NCBI RefSeq assembly: GCF_002086155.1
Contig: NZ_MVHE01000033.1
Span: 1-55,827, forward strand
Length of the DNA: 55,827 nucleotides
Direction of reading: 5' to 3'
Source: Mycobacterium angelicum
Lineage (GTDB): Bacteria; Actinomycetota; Actinomycetes; Mycobacteriales; Mycobacteriaceae
In this document: positions 24,159 to 33,090 of the stretch, in pieces
Position numbering within the stretch: position 1 is the stretch's first letter
Layout of the letters: each line of letters opens with the position of its first letter
Translations under genes and position numbers: made by a program
Notes under the pieces: generated by a model
The model's input: only the letters and a program-made list of their open reading frames with translations
Told to the model about the DNA's origin: nothing
Database searches by the model: none

Positions 24159-25247
24159 TTATGGGAGGGGATAGGCGGCATTGCTGTCGCCGGTGAAGTC
24201 GATGGCGGAGTATTCGTTGAGCTTGGAAAGCCGGTGGTAGGCCTCGATCATGCGGACGGTTCCCGACTTGGAACGCATCACGATCGACTGGGTGGTGCAT
24301 CCGCCGGGGTAGTAGCGCACGCCCTTGAGCAGATCGCCGTCGGTGACGCCGGTAGCACAGAAGAAGACGTTCTCGCCGGACACCAGGTCCTCGGTAGTCA
24401 GCACCCGCTCGACATCGTGGCCGGCGTCGAGCGCCTTGCGGCGTTCGGCCTCGTCCGTGGGGGCCAGCTGGGCTTGGATCGCCCCGCCCATACACCGGAT
24501 GGCCGCAGCGGTGATGATGCCCTCGGGGGTACCGCCGATACCGGCCAGCATGTCGGTGCCCGAGCCGGGCCGGCATGCCGAGATGGCGCCGGCCACGTCG
24601 CCGTCGGTGATCAGCCGGATCCGGGCGCCGGTGGATCGGACGTCTTCGATCAGCTGTGCGTGCCGTGGCCGGTCCAGGATGCACACCGTCATGTCGCGGA
24701 CGGACAGTTCCTTGACCCGGGCCACCGCCCGGACGTTGTCGGCGATCGGTGCGGTGATGTCCAGCACGTGCGCCGCATCGGGTCCGACGGCGATCTTGTT
24801 CATGTAGAACACCGCCGACGGGTCGAACATCGCGCCGCGATCGGCCACCGCCAGCACCGAGATGGCGTTGGGCATGCCCTTGCTCATCAGCGTGGTGCCG
24901 TCCACCGGATCCACCGCGAAGTCGCACTCCGGGCCGTCCCCGTTGCCGACTTCCTCGCCGTTGTACAGCATCGGCGCGTGGTCTTTTTCACCCTCGCCGA
25001 TCACGACGATGCCGCGCATCGACACCGAATTCACCAGCTCACGTATCGCGTCGACGGCGGCGCCGTCGCCGCCCTCCTTGTCGCCGCGACCGACCCAGCG
25101 GCCGGCGGCCATGGCGCCGGCCTCGGTGACCCGAACGAGTTCGAGGGCCAGGTTGCGGTCGGGGGCTTCCCCGCGGGACAGCCGCGTGGACGACGTGCCG
25201 TGACCGGCGACGGCGGTCGGCGACGAACCGGATCCCTCAACAGTCAT
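24159..25247 (-). CDS. glpX: Class II fructose-1,6-bisphosphatase GlpX
   Basis: 362 residues, the same length as Rv1099c. It hydrolyses fructose 1,6-bisphosphate in gluconeogenesis and is essential for growth of mycobacteria on fatty acids. Signatures are GDKEGGDGAAVD, VIGEGEKDHAPMLYNGE, CDFAVDPVDGTTLMSKG (metal-binding Asp residues) and GIGGTPEGI. ATG 25247 (MTVEGSGSSPTAV) fits the family start. It is divergent from the DUF4245 gene with 55 bp between starts and heads the glpX-fum-Rv1097c operon. Confidence 0.96.
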   Translation of the reverse strand: MTVEGSGSSPTAVAGHGTSSTRLSRGEAPDRNLALELVRVTEAGAMAAGRWVGRGDKEGGDGAAVDAIRELVNSVSMRGIVVIGEGEKDHAPMLYNGEEVGNGDGPECDFAVDPVDGTTLMSKGMPNAISVLAVADRGAMFDPSAVFYMNKIAVGPDAAHVLDITAPIADNVRAVARVKELSVRDMTVCILDRPRHAQLIEDVRSTGARIRLITDGDVAGAISACRPGSGTDMLAGIGGTPEGIITAAAIRCMGGAIQAQLAPTDEAERRKALDAGHDVERVLTTEDLVSGENVFFCATGVTDGDLLKGVRYYPGGCTTQSIVMRSKSGTVRMIEAYHRLSKLNEYSAIDFTGDSNAAYPLP

Positions 25248-25302
25248 GGTTGCTGATTGTCCCAGAAGCGAAACGGTCGGTTGGAGCTGGGATACTGGCG
25301 AG

Positions 25303-25938
25303 ATGACCGCGGAGCCGCAGCCGACGCCGAAGCCGGCCAAACCGCGGTTGCTGCAGGACGGTCGGGACATGTTCTGGTCGCTGGCGCCGATCGTGCTGGG
25401 TTGCATCCTGCTGGCGGCCCTGGTCGGGACGTGTTCGCTGCAACTCAGCGGGCCCAAGCGCGGAACGGTCCCGTCCTACGACGTGGCGAAGGCGTTGCGG
25501 GCCGACGCCGCGACGCTGGATTTCCCGATCCGCATGCCGGTTCTGCCGGCCGGTTGGCAACCCAACTCCGGTAGCCGCGGCGGCATCGAAAACGGCCGGA
25601 CCGACCCGGGCACCGGGCAGCGGCTCAACGCCGCTACTTCGACCGTCGGCTACCTCAGCCCCACCGGCATGTACCTGAGCCTGACCCAGAGCAACGCCGA
25701 GGAGGACAAGCTGGTCGGGTCCATCCATCCGGGCATGTATCCGACCGGGACGGTCGATGTCACCGGCACCAGCTGGATCGTCTACCAGGGTGCCGACCAG
25801 AACGAGCCGGTCTGGACCACCAAACTGAACAGCCCCGCCGGCGCCACCCAAGTCGCTATCACCGGCGCCGGCAGCCCCGATCAGTTCCGTACGCTGGCGT
25901 CGGCGACGCAATCGCAGCCGCCGTTACCGAGCCGGTAG
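25303..25938 (+). CDS. DUF4245 membrane-anchored protein (Rv1100 homologue)
   Basis: 211 residues. A proline/lysine N-terminus ending in KPRLLQDGRDMFWSLAPIVLG leads into one membrane helix (~25-46), then an extracytoplasmic domain with FPIRMPVLPAGWQPNSG and DVTGTSWIVYQGAD. Function is unknown; the family is confined to actinobacteria. ATG 25303 aligns with the family. GATACT, 6 nt upstream, is a near-consensus -10 box. The upstream in-frame ATG at 25246 overlaps glpX on the other strand and is less likely. Confidence 0.87.
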   Translation: MTAEPQPTPKPAKPRLLQDGRDMFWSLAPIVLGCILLAALVGTCSLQLSGPKRGTVPSYDVAKALRADAATLDFPIRMPVLPAGWQPNSGSRGGIENGRTDPGTGQRLNAATSTVGYLSPTGMYLSLTQSNAEEDKLVGSIHPGMYPTGTVDVTGTSWIVYQGADQNEPVWTTKLNSPAGATQVAITGAGSPDQFRTLASATQSQPPLPSR

Positions 25939-25952
25939 AAGGGAACCTCGCA

Positions 25953-26750
25953 GTGAGCCCACTCGAAGCAGACCTGTCCGGGTGGTCGGCGGCACCGTTC
26001 ACCGGCGGCGGCTACACCCACGACGTGTATCGCAAGGGTGCTGGTCCCGGAGTGGTGCTGATTCCGGAGATGCCGGGCATTCATCCCGGAGTGCTGGCGC
26101 TGGGCAATCACCTGGTGGACAACGGGTTCACCGTGGCCATCCCGTCGCTATTCGGTGAGCCGGGCCGGCCGGTGTCGGTCGGCTATACCGTCGCGGCGAT
26201 CGCTCGCGGTTGTGTGGCAAGGGAATTCGCGGCGATGGCCACCAACAAGCAGCGGCCGGTGTCGCTGTTCCTGCGCGCGCTGGCGCGCGATCTCAACGCC
26301 TCGACACCGGGCAAGGGTGTCGGTGTCATCGGCCAATGCTTCACCGGCGGTTTCGCGTTGGCCGCTGCCGTCGACGACAGCGTGCTGGCCCCGGTGCTCA
26401 GCCAGCCGTCCGTGCCGTTCCCGCTGACCGCGAAGCAGCGCCGCGACCCCGGTCTCAGCGAAGCCGAATTCGGTGTCATCGCCGACCGCTGTGCCAACGA
26501 TGGCCTGTGCGCCATGGGATTACGATTCAGCGAGGACAAGCTGGCGCCGCGGGAGCGGTTCACCACGCTTAAGGAGCGCCTCGGCGACGCGTTCGAGGTG
26601 ATCGAGATCGACTCCAAGCCCGGCAACGAATTCGGCTTCGCCAAGGCGGCGCATTCGGTGCTGACCGACGAGGTCCGCGAAGTCGACGGCCAGCCAGCGT
26701 ATCTGGCGCGCAAGCGCGTGGTCGAATTCCTTACTGAGCGGCTGACTTAG
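25953..26750 (+). CDS. Dienelactone hydrolase-family alpha/beta hydrolase
   Basis: 265 residues. The nucleophile elbow is GVIGQCFTGG (Cys129), the cysteine form typical of carboxymethylenebutenolidase-type enzymes; the catalytic His is probably the one in FAKAAHSVL near residue 230. The GVVLIPEMPGIHPGVLALGNHL segment (written in parts: VVLIPEMPGI, ALGNHLVDNG) fits the family. The GTG start lies 14 bp after the DUF4245 stop with a purine-rich GAAGGGAA upstream, so the two are probably co-transcribed. Its 3' end overlaps the convergent exporter gene by 20 bp. The substrate is unknown. Confidence 0.85.
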   Translation: MSPLEADLSGWSAAPFTGGGYTHDVYRKGAGPGVVLIPEMPGIHPGVLALGNHLVDNGFTVAIPSLFGEPGRPVSVGYTVAAIARGCVAREFAAMATNKQRPVSLFLRALARDLNASTPGKGVGVIGQCFTGGFALAAAVDDSVLAPVLSQPSVPFPLTAKQRRDPGLSEAEFGVIADRCANDGLCAMGLRFSEDKLAPRERFTTLKERLGDAFEVIEIDSKPGNEFGFAKAAHSVLTDEVREVDGQPAYLARKRVVEFLTERLT

Positions 26751-27861
26751 CACGGCGCGGCCGCCATTTGCGGCGCACCGGCTTGTCCTCGGCTCGGTCT
26801 AATTCGACACCCTTGTACACCGCGAGATAGACGTCGATGGTGGTGACGATGAGGATCATCAGCACCGGGCCGATGATGATGCCCCACGGTCCGAACATGC
26901 CGATACCGGCGAACACCGAAAGCAGCATCAGCGCCGAATTCAGCCGGGCGTCGCGCGGAACCAGGATCGGACGCAAGAAGTTGTCGATATTGGTGACCAC
27001 CAGGAAATGCCAGAGCAGCACGAATGCGCCGCCTGCGATGTTGCCGAAGAGGATCATTCCGATGCCGAACGGAATGGTCACGATCCCGCCGCCCAGCGGA
27101 ATGATCGACAACGCGGTCAGCAGTATGGCGAAGATGAAGAAGCCGTGGTGAAATCCCGCTACGTAGATGGATGCGGCACCGGCGACACCTTGACACAACG
27201 CGATGACGAACTGGCCGTTGACGGTGCCGCGCACCATCGAGCCCATCTTCTGCAAGTACAAGTCCGTGACTTCCTCGCCCAGCGGATTGAGCTGGCCGAT
27301 CAACGCGCGCAGCTTCTCCCGGTGCACCAGCAGCGCGACGAACACGTACAGGAAAATGATTGCCGACGTAACTGCGCCGGCCACACTGCCGACGGCGCCC
27401 TGCAGGAAATGCAGCAGCCATTGGCCCACGGTCTGAGCCGCGGTGATCATCGCCTTGCGCAGTTGTTCCTGGGTGACTGTCACATGCAGAAACGGCACCC
27501 GCGCCAGCAGGTCATTGACCAGTTGCAGGGCCTTCTCGCCGAGGCTGCCGGGGTCGGTCGACCTGACCCATCCGGCTACCGAGTTGATCATCCGGGCGAT
27601 CTGAACGACCGCCAGCAGCACCAGGAGTCCGACCGGCACGATCACCATGGCCAGCGCCGATACCAGGGTGCACGCCGCCGACAAACCGGTGCTGAGGCGC
27701 TTGTTGAACCAATTGAACAGTGGCGTAAAGAGATACGCGCCGACCGCGGCCACCACGATGAGGACGAAATAGTTGCGCAGGAAATACGCACCGAACACCA
27801 CCGCGATGAGCGTGAAGATCGCCAGGGCTCGCTTCTGATTGAGCGTGAATTCGGTGTTCAT
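26731..27861 (-). CDS. AI-2E/TqsA/PerM-family exporter (Rv1101c homologue)
   Basis: 376 residues. Family layout: two or three N-terminal helices (LAIFTLIAVVFGAYFLRNYF), a central amphipathic region (LARVPFLHVTVTQEQLRKAM), then five helices with IPLGGGIVTIPFGIGMILFG and the C-terminal GPWGIIIGPVLMILIVTTID. A basic tail (RRKWRPRRAKSAAQ) ends the protein. Members export small molecules or ions; the substrate here is unknown. ATG 27861 (MNTEFTLNQKRAL) is the family start; the open frame up to 28155 has no similarity. The last 20 bp are antisense to the hydrolase gene. Confidence 0.9.
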   Translation of the reverse strand: MNTEFTLNQKRALAIFTLIAVVFGAYFLRNYFVLIVVAAVGAYLFTPLFNWFNKRLSTGLSAACTLVSALAMVIVPVGLLVLLAVVQIARMINSVAGWVRSTDPGSLGEKALQLVNDLLARVPFLHVTVTQEQLRKAMITAAQTVGQWLLHFLQGAVGSVAGAVTSAIIFLYVFVALLVHREKLRALIGQLNPLGEEVTDLYLQKMGSMVRGTVNGQFVIALCQGVAGAASIYVAGFHHGFFIFAILLTALSIIPLGGGIVTIPFGIGMILFGNIAGGAFVLLWHFLVVTNIDNFLRPILVPRDARLNSALMLLSVFAGIGMFGPWGIIIGPVLMILIVTTIDVYLAVYKGVELDRAEDKPVRRKWRPRRAKSAAQ

Positions 27862-28141
27862 ACTCTGCCCCGGGGCGCCCTCCGCGTCGGTGTTGAGCGC
27901 AACCTTAGTGGTTGCGCCGCCTCCCGGCCGGGCAGGTCCCCCCTGACAGTGATTTCTATTCCGAAAACCTAATCCGCACAATGCCTTTAAGGGCGTCGGT
28001 GTTGGACAAAGCCATTTGCGGATAGAGTTCGATGTGGTTGATAAGGCACGAAAATAGAGCCCTATTTGCAGTTGGTCATCTCCGGGATCAGCCCGCCGGC
28101 ACAGTCCTGAGACTGCCGATCGAGTCAGGAGCACCAGACGT
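27862..28141. promoter_or_regulatory. Divergent intergenic region of the exporter and esterase genes
   Basis: 280 bp without a gene I can support, AT-rich in its second half. It contains the 16-bp palindrome AAATAG-N4-CTATTT at 28052-28067, 74 bp before the esterase start. It should hold both promoters. Confidence 0.45.
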
Positions 28142-29704
28142 ATGGCGAGCGACAACTGTGTGACCGAAACCCAATACGGCCCGGTCCGAGGCGCTTACAA
28201 GGGCGGCGCCGAGGGAAGCCCCCAGGTGAAGGTCTGGAAAGGCATTCGTTACGCCGCAGCGCCGCTGGCAGACCTGCGCTTCCGCGCGCCGGAACCGCCG
28301 CGGGCATGGACCGACGTCGCCGACGCGACTGCCTTCGGGCCGGCCTGCCCGCAACCGGTTCTTCCCAACGTCCCGCTCGACCTGGGGGCGCCGCAGGGCG
28401 AGGACTGTTTGCGGCTGAACATCTGGGCGCCTGCGGACACCGGGCCGGGCGACGGAAAGCCAGTGATGGTCTGGCTGCACGGCGGTGCCTACGTCTTGGG
28501 ATCGGGCAGCCAGCCGCTCTACGACGGCCGCAGGTTGGCCAGGAACGGCGATCTTGTGGTCGTCACGGTCAACTACCGCCTGGGCGTGCTGGGCTTTGCC
28601 GACTTCTCGTCGTTCGGCACCGCGCGGCGGCGGTTCGACTCCAACATCGGGCTGCGTGACGTCCTGGCCGCGTTGGCCTGGGTTCGCGACAACATCGCGG
28701 CGTTCGGCGGGGATCCCGACAACGTCACGTTGTTCGGTGAATCCGCCGGCGCAGGGCTCGTCACCACGATGCTGGCAACTCCAGCGGCCTCGGGTCTGTT
28801 CGCCGGCGCGATCGCACAGAGCTCACCTGCCACCTCGGTGTACGACCGGGACAGGGCCCGGCGCGTTGCCGTGAGCATTCTCGAAAAGTTGGGGATCGGC
28901 CCGTCCGATGTGGCGGAGTTGCCCACCGTCCCGACGGCGGCGATCGTCGCCGCGGCGCACGAGGTGTTCAACGAAGTGCCCGTTCGCAACCCTGGCACGC
29001 TGGCGTTCGTCCCGATCGTCGACGGGGATCTGCTGCACGACTACCCGGTCAAGGTCGCCCTGGAGGGTCGCTCACACCCGGTCCCGTTGATCGTCGGCAC
29101 CAATAGGAATGAGGCGGCACTGTTTCGCTGGATGCGGTCGCCGCTGATGCCGATCACTCCGCACGCGATCACTTCGATGTTCGCCCAGATCGCGGCCGAG
29201 CAGCCTGACTTGCAATTGCCGACCGAAGACGAGATCGGATCGGCATACTCGCGAATACGCCGTAGGGCAAGGCCGTTGAGCATCGCGACCGATGTCGGGT
29301 TCCGCATGCCGACGGTGTGGTTTGCCGAGGGGCACAGCAAGGCGGCGCCGGTCTATCTTTACCGGTTCGACTACTCGACGCCGGTGCTCAAGCTGCTGTT
29401 GGTCCGGGCTGCCCATGCCACCGAATTGCCTTACGTGTGGGGCAATCTCGGGGGACCCAAGGACCCCACACTGAAGCTCGGCGGCGCCAAGACCGCCCGG
29501 GCGGTGGCCAGGAGGGTTCAGACGCGGTGGATCAACTTCGCCACCCAGGCCAAGCCCGCCGGCCCGGCCGGTGAACCGGACTGGCGGCCCTACGAAGCAA
29601 CCGACCGCGCCTGCCTGATCATCGACAATCGCGACACCCTGGTGAGCGACGTCGACGGTCGTATCCGGGCCGCCTGGGGTAACGAGATGGTGGGCTTCCG
29701 CTAG
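28142..29704 (+). CDS. Type-B carboxylesterase, intact
   Basis: 520 residues, full length for para-nitrobenzyl-esterase-type enzymes. The oxyanion-hole motif is VWLHGGAYVLGSG, the nucleophile elbow FGESAGAG has Ser201, and EDCLRLNIWAP is the family signature; a Glu and a His near YDGVxxHA-type positions (RAAHATELPYVWG) complete the triad. As I recall, the corresponding M. tuberculosis locus is split into two short ORFs (Rv1104 and Rv1105). No signal peptide is seen. Shine-Dalgarno AGGAGC (~28129-28134) precedes the ATG. Confidence 0.92.
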   Translation: MASDNCVTETQYGPVRGAYKGGAEGSPQVKVWKGIRYAAAPLADLRFRAPEPPRAWTDVADATAFGPACPQPVLPNVPLDLGAPQGEDCLRLNIWAPADTGPGDGKPVMVWLHGGAYVLGSGSQPLYDGRRLARNGDLVVVTVNYRLGVLGFADFSSFGTARRRFDSNIGLRDVLAALAWVRDNIAAFGGDPDNVTLFGESAGAGLVTTMLATPAASGLFAGAIAQSSPATSVYDRDRARRVAVSILEKLGIGPSDVAELPTVPTAAIVAAAHEVFNEVPVRNPGTLAFVPIVDGDLLHDYPVKVALEGRSHPVPLIVGTNRNEAALFRWMRSPLMPITPHAITSMFAQIAAEQPDLQLPTEDEIGSAYSRIRRRARPLSIATDVGFRMPTVWFAEGHSKAAPVYLYRFDYSTPVLKLLLVRAAHATELPYVWGNLGGPKDPTLKLGGAKTARAVARRVQTRWINFATQAKPAGPAGEPDWRPYEATDRACLIIDNRDTLVSDVDGRIRAAWGNEMVGFR

Positions 29705-29744
29705 CCGCCCACTCGCGCGAGGGGGAAGGGCGCCAGCACGTCGC

Positions 29745-30437
29745 TCAGGCCTGCAGCCATGCGCGGTTGCCGTACCCGTCGAGGTGTGCCACTTCCTCGA
29801 CCGGCTTGCGGGTCGTCGGCCCGTAGCGCCCACGCGGCCAGCCAAGCGGCACAACGCAGCACGGCGTGATCGTCACCGGCAGGCCCAGGATGCGGCGCGC
29901 CGAGGTCACGCTCCACAGCGGCAGGGTGATCAGCGACGCGCCCAGCCCCATGGCGCGCGCCGCCAACAGCAGGTTCTGCACACTCGGGTAGATCGACCCG
30001 AAATAGGACGAGTCGGCCAAGAACGGATTCGGCAGGTAGGGCACCCGCATACCGCCGCGCAAGCAGGGCACGACCAGTACCGGGAGTTCGGTGAAGTGGT
30101 CGATCTGCCACTGCGTCGCCCGCAGGCTCTTCAGCGTCTCGTTGGGCGCGATTCGTTTGGCCAGCGGCCCATACACCGCCCAGGCCTGGCGATAGCGCTT
30201 GGCCAGCTTCTCCTTCACCGCGCGGTCCTTGACGACGACGAACTCCCAGTTCTGGTCGTTGGAGCTGACCGGTGCGCGCAACGCCAACTCGATGCACTTG
30301 AGCACGACCGCGTCGTCGACCGGGTCGGGAAGCAGCCGGCGCACCGCGCGCTGGGTCATCATCGCGTCCCGCAGCGGCATGTCCAGCCGGGAGAAAGCGT
30401 CGTCGGCGGCGGGTATCGAGTTCACGTCGTCGGGCAT
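29745..30437 (-). CDS. Nitroreductase-family flavoprotein
   Basis: 230 residues. The fold is recognised by MTQRAVRRLLPDPVDDAVVLKCIELALRAPVSSNDQNWEFVVV (in parts: TQRAVRRLLPD, APVSSNDQNWEF) for FMN binding, and by GSIYPSVQNLLLAARAMGLG and LPVTITPCCVVPLGWP. It would reduce a nitro, quinone or other acceptor using NAD(P)H; the true substrate is unknown. Its start lies 16 bp after the 3-beta-HSD stop, so it is the probable last gene of the KstR-controlled unit. Synteny with M. tuberculosis does not extend to this gene. Confidence 0.88.
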   Translation of the reverse strand: MPDDVNSIPAADDAFSRLDMPLRDAMMTQRAVRRLLPDPVDDAVVLKCIELALRAPVSSNDQNWEFVVVKDRAVKEKLAKRYRQAWAVYGPLAKRIAPNETLKSLRATQWQIDHFTELPVLVVPCLRGGMRVPYLPNPFLADSSYFGSIYPSVQNLLLAARAMGLGASLITLPLWSVTSARRILGLPVTITPCCVVPLGWPRGRYGPTTRKPVEEVAHLDGYGNRAWLQA

Positions 30438-30453
30438 CAGCGTGGGTGAGCTT

Positions 30454-31569
30454 CTACCGCGACCCGCTCACCGCCGGCTTGGCGGTGCCGTTTTTGGCCG
30501 CGACGGCCTCGGCCTTCATCTGCTTGAACATTCCCACGTAGTAAGGCAGGCATTCGGCCAGCGCCTGTTCGGTGGTGAACAGCGGCTCATAGCCGAGGTC
30601 GCGGCGGGCCTTGTCGATCGAGAAGTAGTTGTCCAGGGAGATGCGTTCGATGGCCAGCGGCTCGATCAACGGAGCCGGGAACCCGAACTGGAAGTGCAGC
30701 CGCTCCCAGGCGGTCATCACCGCTTTGACCAAGGGCCCGGAAATCCGCATCCGGGGCCACTTTTCGCCGCAGGCCTCCACCACCGGCCGGGCGAATTCGA
30801 ACATGTTGACCGGCTCGGCATCGTTGATGAAGTAGGCCTCACCGGGCGCCGTGCCCCCGGGCACCAGATGCTCGCCGGCCAGGATGAAACCGTGAATCAG
30901 GTTGTGCACGTAGGAGTTATCCAGCAGCACCGACTTGCGGCCCACCAGCACCTTCACGTGGCCCTTGATGACGCTTTCGAACAGCTTGCGAAACATCGTT
31001 TGGTCGCCGGTGCCCCAGATGCCGCTGGGCCGGATCGCACATGTGAGCATGCCGTCAACACCGTTCTGCCCCAACACAAATCGCTCCGCAACCACCTTGG
31101 TCTCGGTGTAGAGGTCGTTGAATCGGGTGGTGTAGGGCATGGTCTCGTCGCCGTTGGCGATGTTCTGGCCGCCCATCACCACGCTGTTGGATGCGGTGTA
31201 GACGAACCGCTTCACCCCGGCCTGCTGCGCGGCATGCACGAGGTTTTCGGTGCCGCCGACGTTGACCGAGAAGCTGCGCTGCCGATATTCCTTGGTTACC
31301 GATGCCCCGCCCATCAGGTCGATGATCGCCGCGGTGTGGATGACGGTGTCGATGCCGTCGACGGCTGCGGTGCAGGTGGCTGCGTCGGTGATGTCGCCTT
31401 GCAGCACTTCCAGCTGGGGATGCTGTGCCAGCGGCGACGGCGCGCGGTCGAAGGAACGCACTTTGTGTCCCCGTTCGAGCAAGGTGGTGACCAGATTGGC
31501 GCCCACGAAACCTGAGCCGCCGGTGACCAGGACGCTGCCGAGTTCGGTTGTCAGTGATGCATCACCCAT
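30454..31569 (-). CDS. hsd: 3-beta-hydroxysteroid dehydrogenase/isomerase (Rv1106c homologue)
   Basis: 371 residues of the extended short-chain dehydrogenase family. NAD-binding VLVTGGSGFVGANLV at ~13-27, and active-site motif YTETKVVAE with the Tyr and Lys pair. Rv1106c oxidises cholesterol and related sterols to the 4-en-3-one, the first step of cholesterol use. Upstream is a perfect KstR-type operator between the -35 and -10 regions, which supports the steroid role. ATG 31569 follows a -10 box by 6 nt. It is 65 bp downstream of xseB on the same strand but has its own promoter. Confidence 0.94.
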   Translation of the reverse strand: MGDASLTTELGSVLVTGGSGFVGANLVTTLLERGHKVRSFDRAPSPLAQHPQLEVLQGDITDAATCTAAVDGIDTVIHTAAIIDLMGGASVTKEYRQRSFSVNVGGTENLVHAAQQAGVKRFVYTASNSVVMGGQNIANGDETMPYTTRFNDLYTETKVVAERFVLGQNGVDGMLTCAIRPSGIWGTGDQTMFRKLFESVIKGHVKVLVGRKSVLLDNSYVHNLIHGFILAGEHLVPGGTAPGEAYFINDAEPVNMFEFARPVVEACGEKWPRMRISGPLVKAVMTAWERLHFQFGFPAPLIEPLAIERISLDNYFSIDKARRDLGYEPLFTTEQALAECLPYYVGMFKQMKAEAVAAKNGTAKPAVSGSR

Positions 31570-31575
31570 CGGCGA

Positions 31576-31581
31576 AGCATA
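31576..31581 (-). promoter_or_regulatory. -10 box of the 3-beta-HSD gene
   Basis: Reads TATGCT on the minus strand, 6 nt before the ATG at 31569 (leaderless). Confidence 0.6.
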
Positions 31582-31583
31582 AC

Positions 31584-31597
31584 TAAAACGTGTTCCA
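31584..31597. promoter_or_regulatory. KstR-type operator
   Basis: On the minus strand TGGAACACGTTTTA matches every fixed position of the KstR consensus TnnAACnnGTTnnA. It lies 2 bp upstream of the -10 box of the 3-beta-HSD gene. KstR represses cholesterol catabolism genes and its regulon includes Rv1106c, from memory. Confidence 0.85.
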
Positions 31598-31634
31598 GTC
31601 CGGAATAAGGATGGACGGCCGAACTCGCACCGGC

Positions 31635-31874
31635 TCAGCTTTGGTCGCGTTCGTTCGCGGAGAGCGCGTCGGTCACTCGCTGGCGCGCGCCAGCTAAGTG
31701 TTCCTCACAGCGTTTGGCTAGCTGTTCGCCTCTTTCCCAAAGCTGTAGCGACGCATCGAGATCCAGTCCGCCCTGCTCCAGCAGGCGCACGACTTCGATC
31801 AGCTCGTCGCGGCAAGCTTCATAGCCAAGCTGACTAATGGGCGTAAGGGATCCAGCTCTGTCTTCGTCAGCCAT
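31635..31874 (-). CDS. xseB: Exodeoxyribonuclease VII small subunit
   Basis: 79 residues, close to the usual ~80. The family motif is visible: GYEACRDELIEVVRLLEQGGLDLDASLQLWERGEQL in parts (YEACRDELIEVV, SLQLWERGEQLAKRCEEHL). It forms the complex with XseA that degrades single-stranded DNA. The ATG at 31874 overlaps the 3' end of xseA by 8 bp. Confidence 0.95.
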   Translation of the reverse strand: MADEDRAGSLTPISQLGYEACRDELIEVVRLLEQGGLDLDASLQLWERGEQLAKRCEEHLAGARQRVTDALSANERDQS

Positions 31875-33090
31875 CGCTGCGCCCCTCGCTCATTGCGGTC
31901 AGTGCGCCGTCGGCAACCCGCACGCGCAACCTGGTGCCCGCCGGTGCGTCTTCGACCGACCGCAGCACCTGCGGCGCCGAGGCGTCCGGGACCGTCTGCA
32001 CCACCGCGTACCCGCGCGCCAGCGTGGCCGCGGGCCCCAAAGTGGCCAACCGCGCCGCCAGGTGGCTGACGCGGTCGGTCTCGGCGGCGACCAACCTGGT
32101 GACGTCGCGACGCAGCGCCGAGCGGGCGCGATGCACTTCCTCGGCGCGTACCGTCAGCGCTTTCAGCGGATCGGCCAGCACCGGGCGGCTGCGCAACTGC
32201 GCCAGCGATCGTTCTTCCCGGGTGACCCAGTTGCGCAGCGCCTGGGCGCTGCGCCGGCGCAGGTCGTCAACGAGCCGTTGCTCGGCAGCGGTGTCGGGCA
32301 CCACCTTCTTGGCCGCGTCGGTGGGTGTGGCAGCACGCAGGTCGGCGACCAGATCGCACAGCGGGTTATCGGGTTCGTGGCCGACGGCGCTGATCACCGG
32401 GGTGCGGCAGGCTGCGATGGCCCGGCACAGGGTCTCGTCGGAAAACGGCAGCAGGTCTTCGACGCTGCCGCCGCCGCGAGCCACGACGATCACGTCGACT
32501 TCGCGGTCTTGATCGAGTTCGCGTAGCGCCTCGACGATCTGGACGACGGCGTTGGGTCCCTGCACCGCGGTGTTGCGGACGGCGAATCGCACCGCGGCCC
32601 AGCGTGCGGTGGCCACCGTCGTCACGTCGCGCTCGGCGGCGCTGGCGCGGCCGGTGATGAGCCCGATTGTGTTGGGCAGGAATGGAATTGGGCGCTTGAG
32701 TCGCGGGTCGAAGAGCCCTTCGGCGTCCAGCAGACGGCGCAGCCGATCGATGCGGGCCAGCAGCTCGCCCACGCCGACGGCGCGAATCTCGCTGAGCCGC
32801 AACGAGAATGTGCCGCGTCCGGTGTAGAACGAGGGCTTGCCGCAGACAACCACCTGGGTGCCTTCGGTGAGTTTCACCGGCGCGGCCAGTACCAGGTCGC
32901 GTGAACAGGTCACCGACAGGGACATGTCGGCGGCCGGGTCGCGCAGCACCATGAACACCGTGTTGGAGTTGGGCCGCATGGTGATCTGAGCCAACTGGCC
33001 CTCGACCCAGACAGTGCCCAGCTTGTCGATCCAGCCCGCGACGCGGATGGCTACCGCGCGAACCGGGAACGGGTTCTCGGCCGAATTCAC
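31867..33090 (-). CDS. xseA: Exodeoxyribonuclease VII large subunit
   Basis: 407 residues; the M. tuberculosis protein is about 415. The N-terminal OB-fold (VRAVAIRVAGWIDKLGTVWVEGQL) is followed by the catalytic domain with LITGRASAAERDV, VIVVARGGGSVEDLLPFSDE and TPVISAVGHEPDNPLCDLVADLRAATPT in parts. The C-terminal part is coiled coil. The start chosen at 33090 gives MNSAENPFPVR and overlaps the upstream gene by 4 bp. A stop codon in the Rv1109c-type gene is read across the same bases. Confidence 0.96.
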   Translation of the reverse strand: MNSAENPFPVRAVAIRVAGWIDKLGTVWVEGQLAQITMRPNSNTVFMVLRDPAADMSLSVTCSRDLVLAAPVKLTEGTQVVVCGKPSFYTGRGTFSLRLSEIRAVGVGELLARIDRLRRLLDAEGLFDPRLKRPIPFLPNTIGLITGRASAAERDVTTVATARWAAVRFAVRNTAVQGPNAVVQIVEALRELDQDREVDVIVVARGGGSVEDLLPFSDETLCRAIAACRTPVISAVGHEPDNPLCDLVADLRAATPTDAAKKVVPDTAAEQRLVDDLRRRSAQALRNWVTREERSLAQLRSRPVLADPLKALTVRAEEVHRARSALRRDVTRLVAAETDRVSHLAARLATLGPAATLARGYAVVQTVPDASAPQVLRSVEDAPAGTRLRVRVADGALTAMSEGRSDG

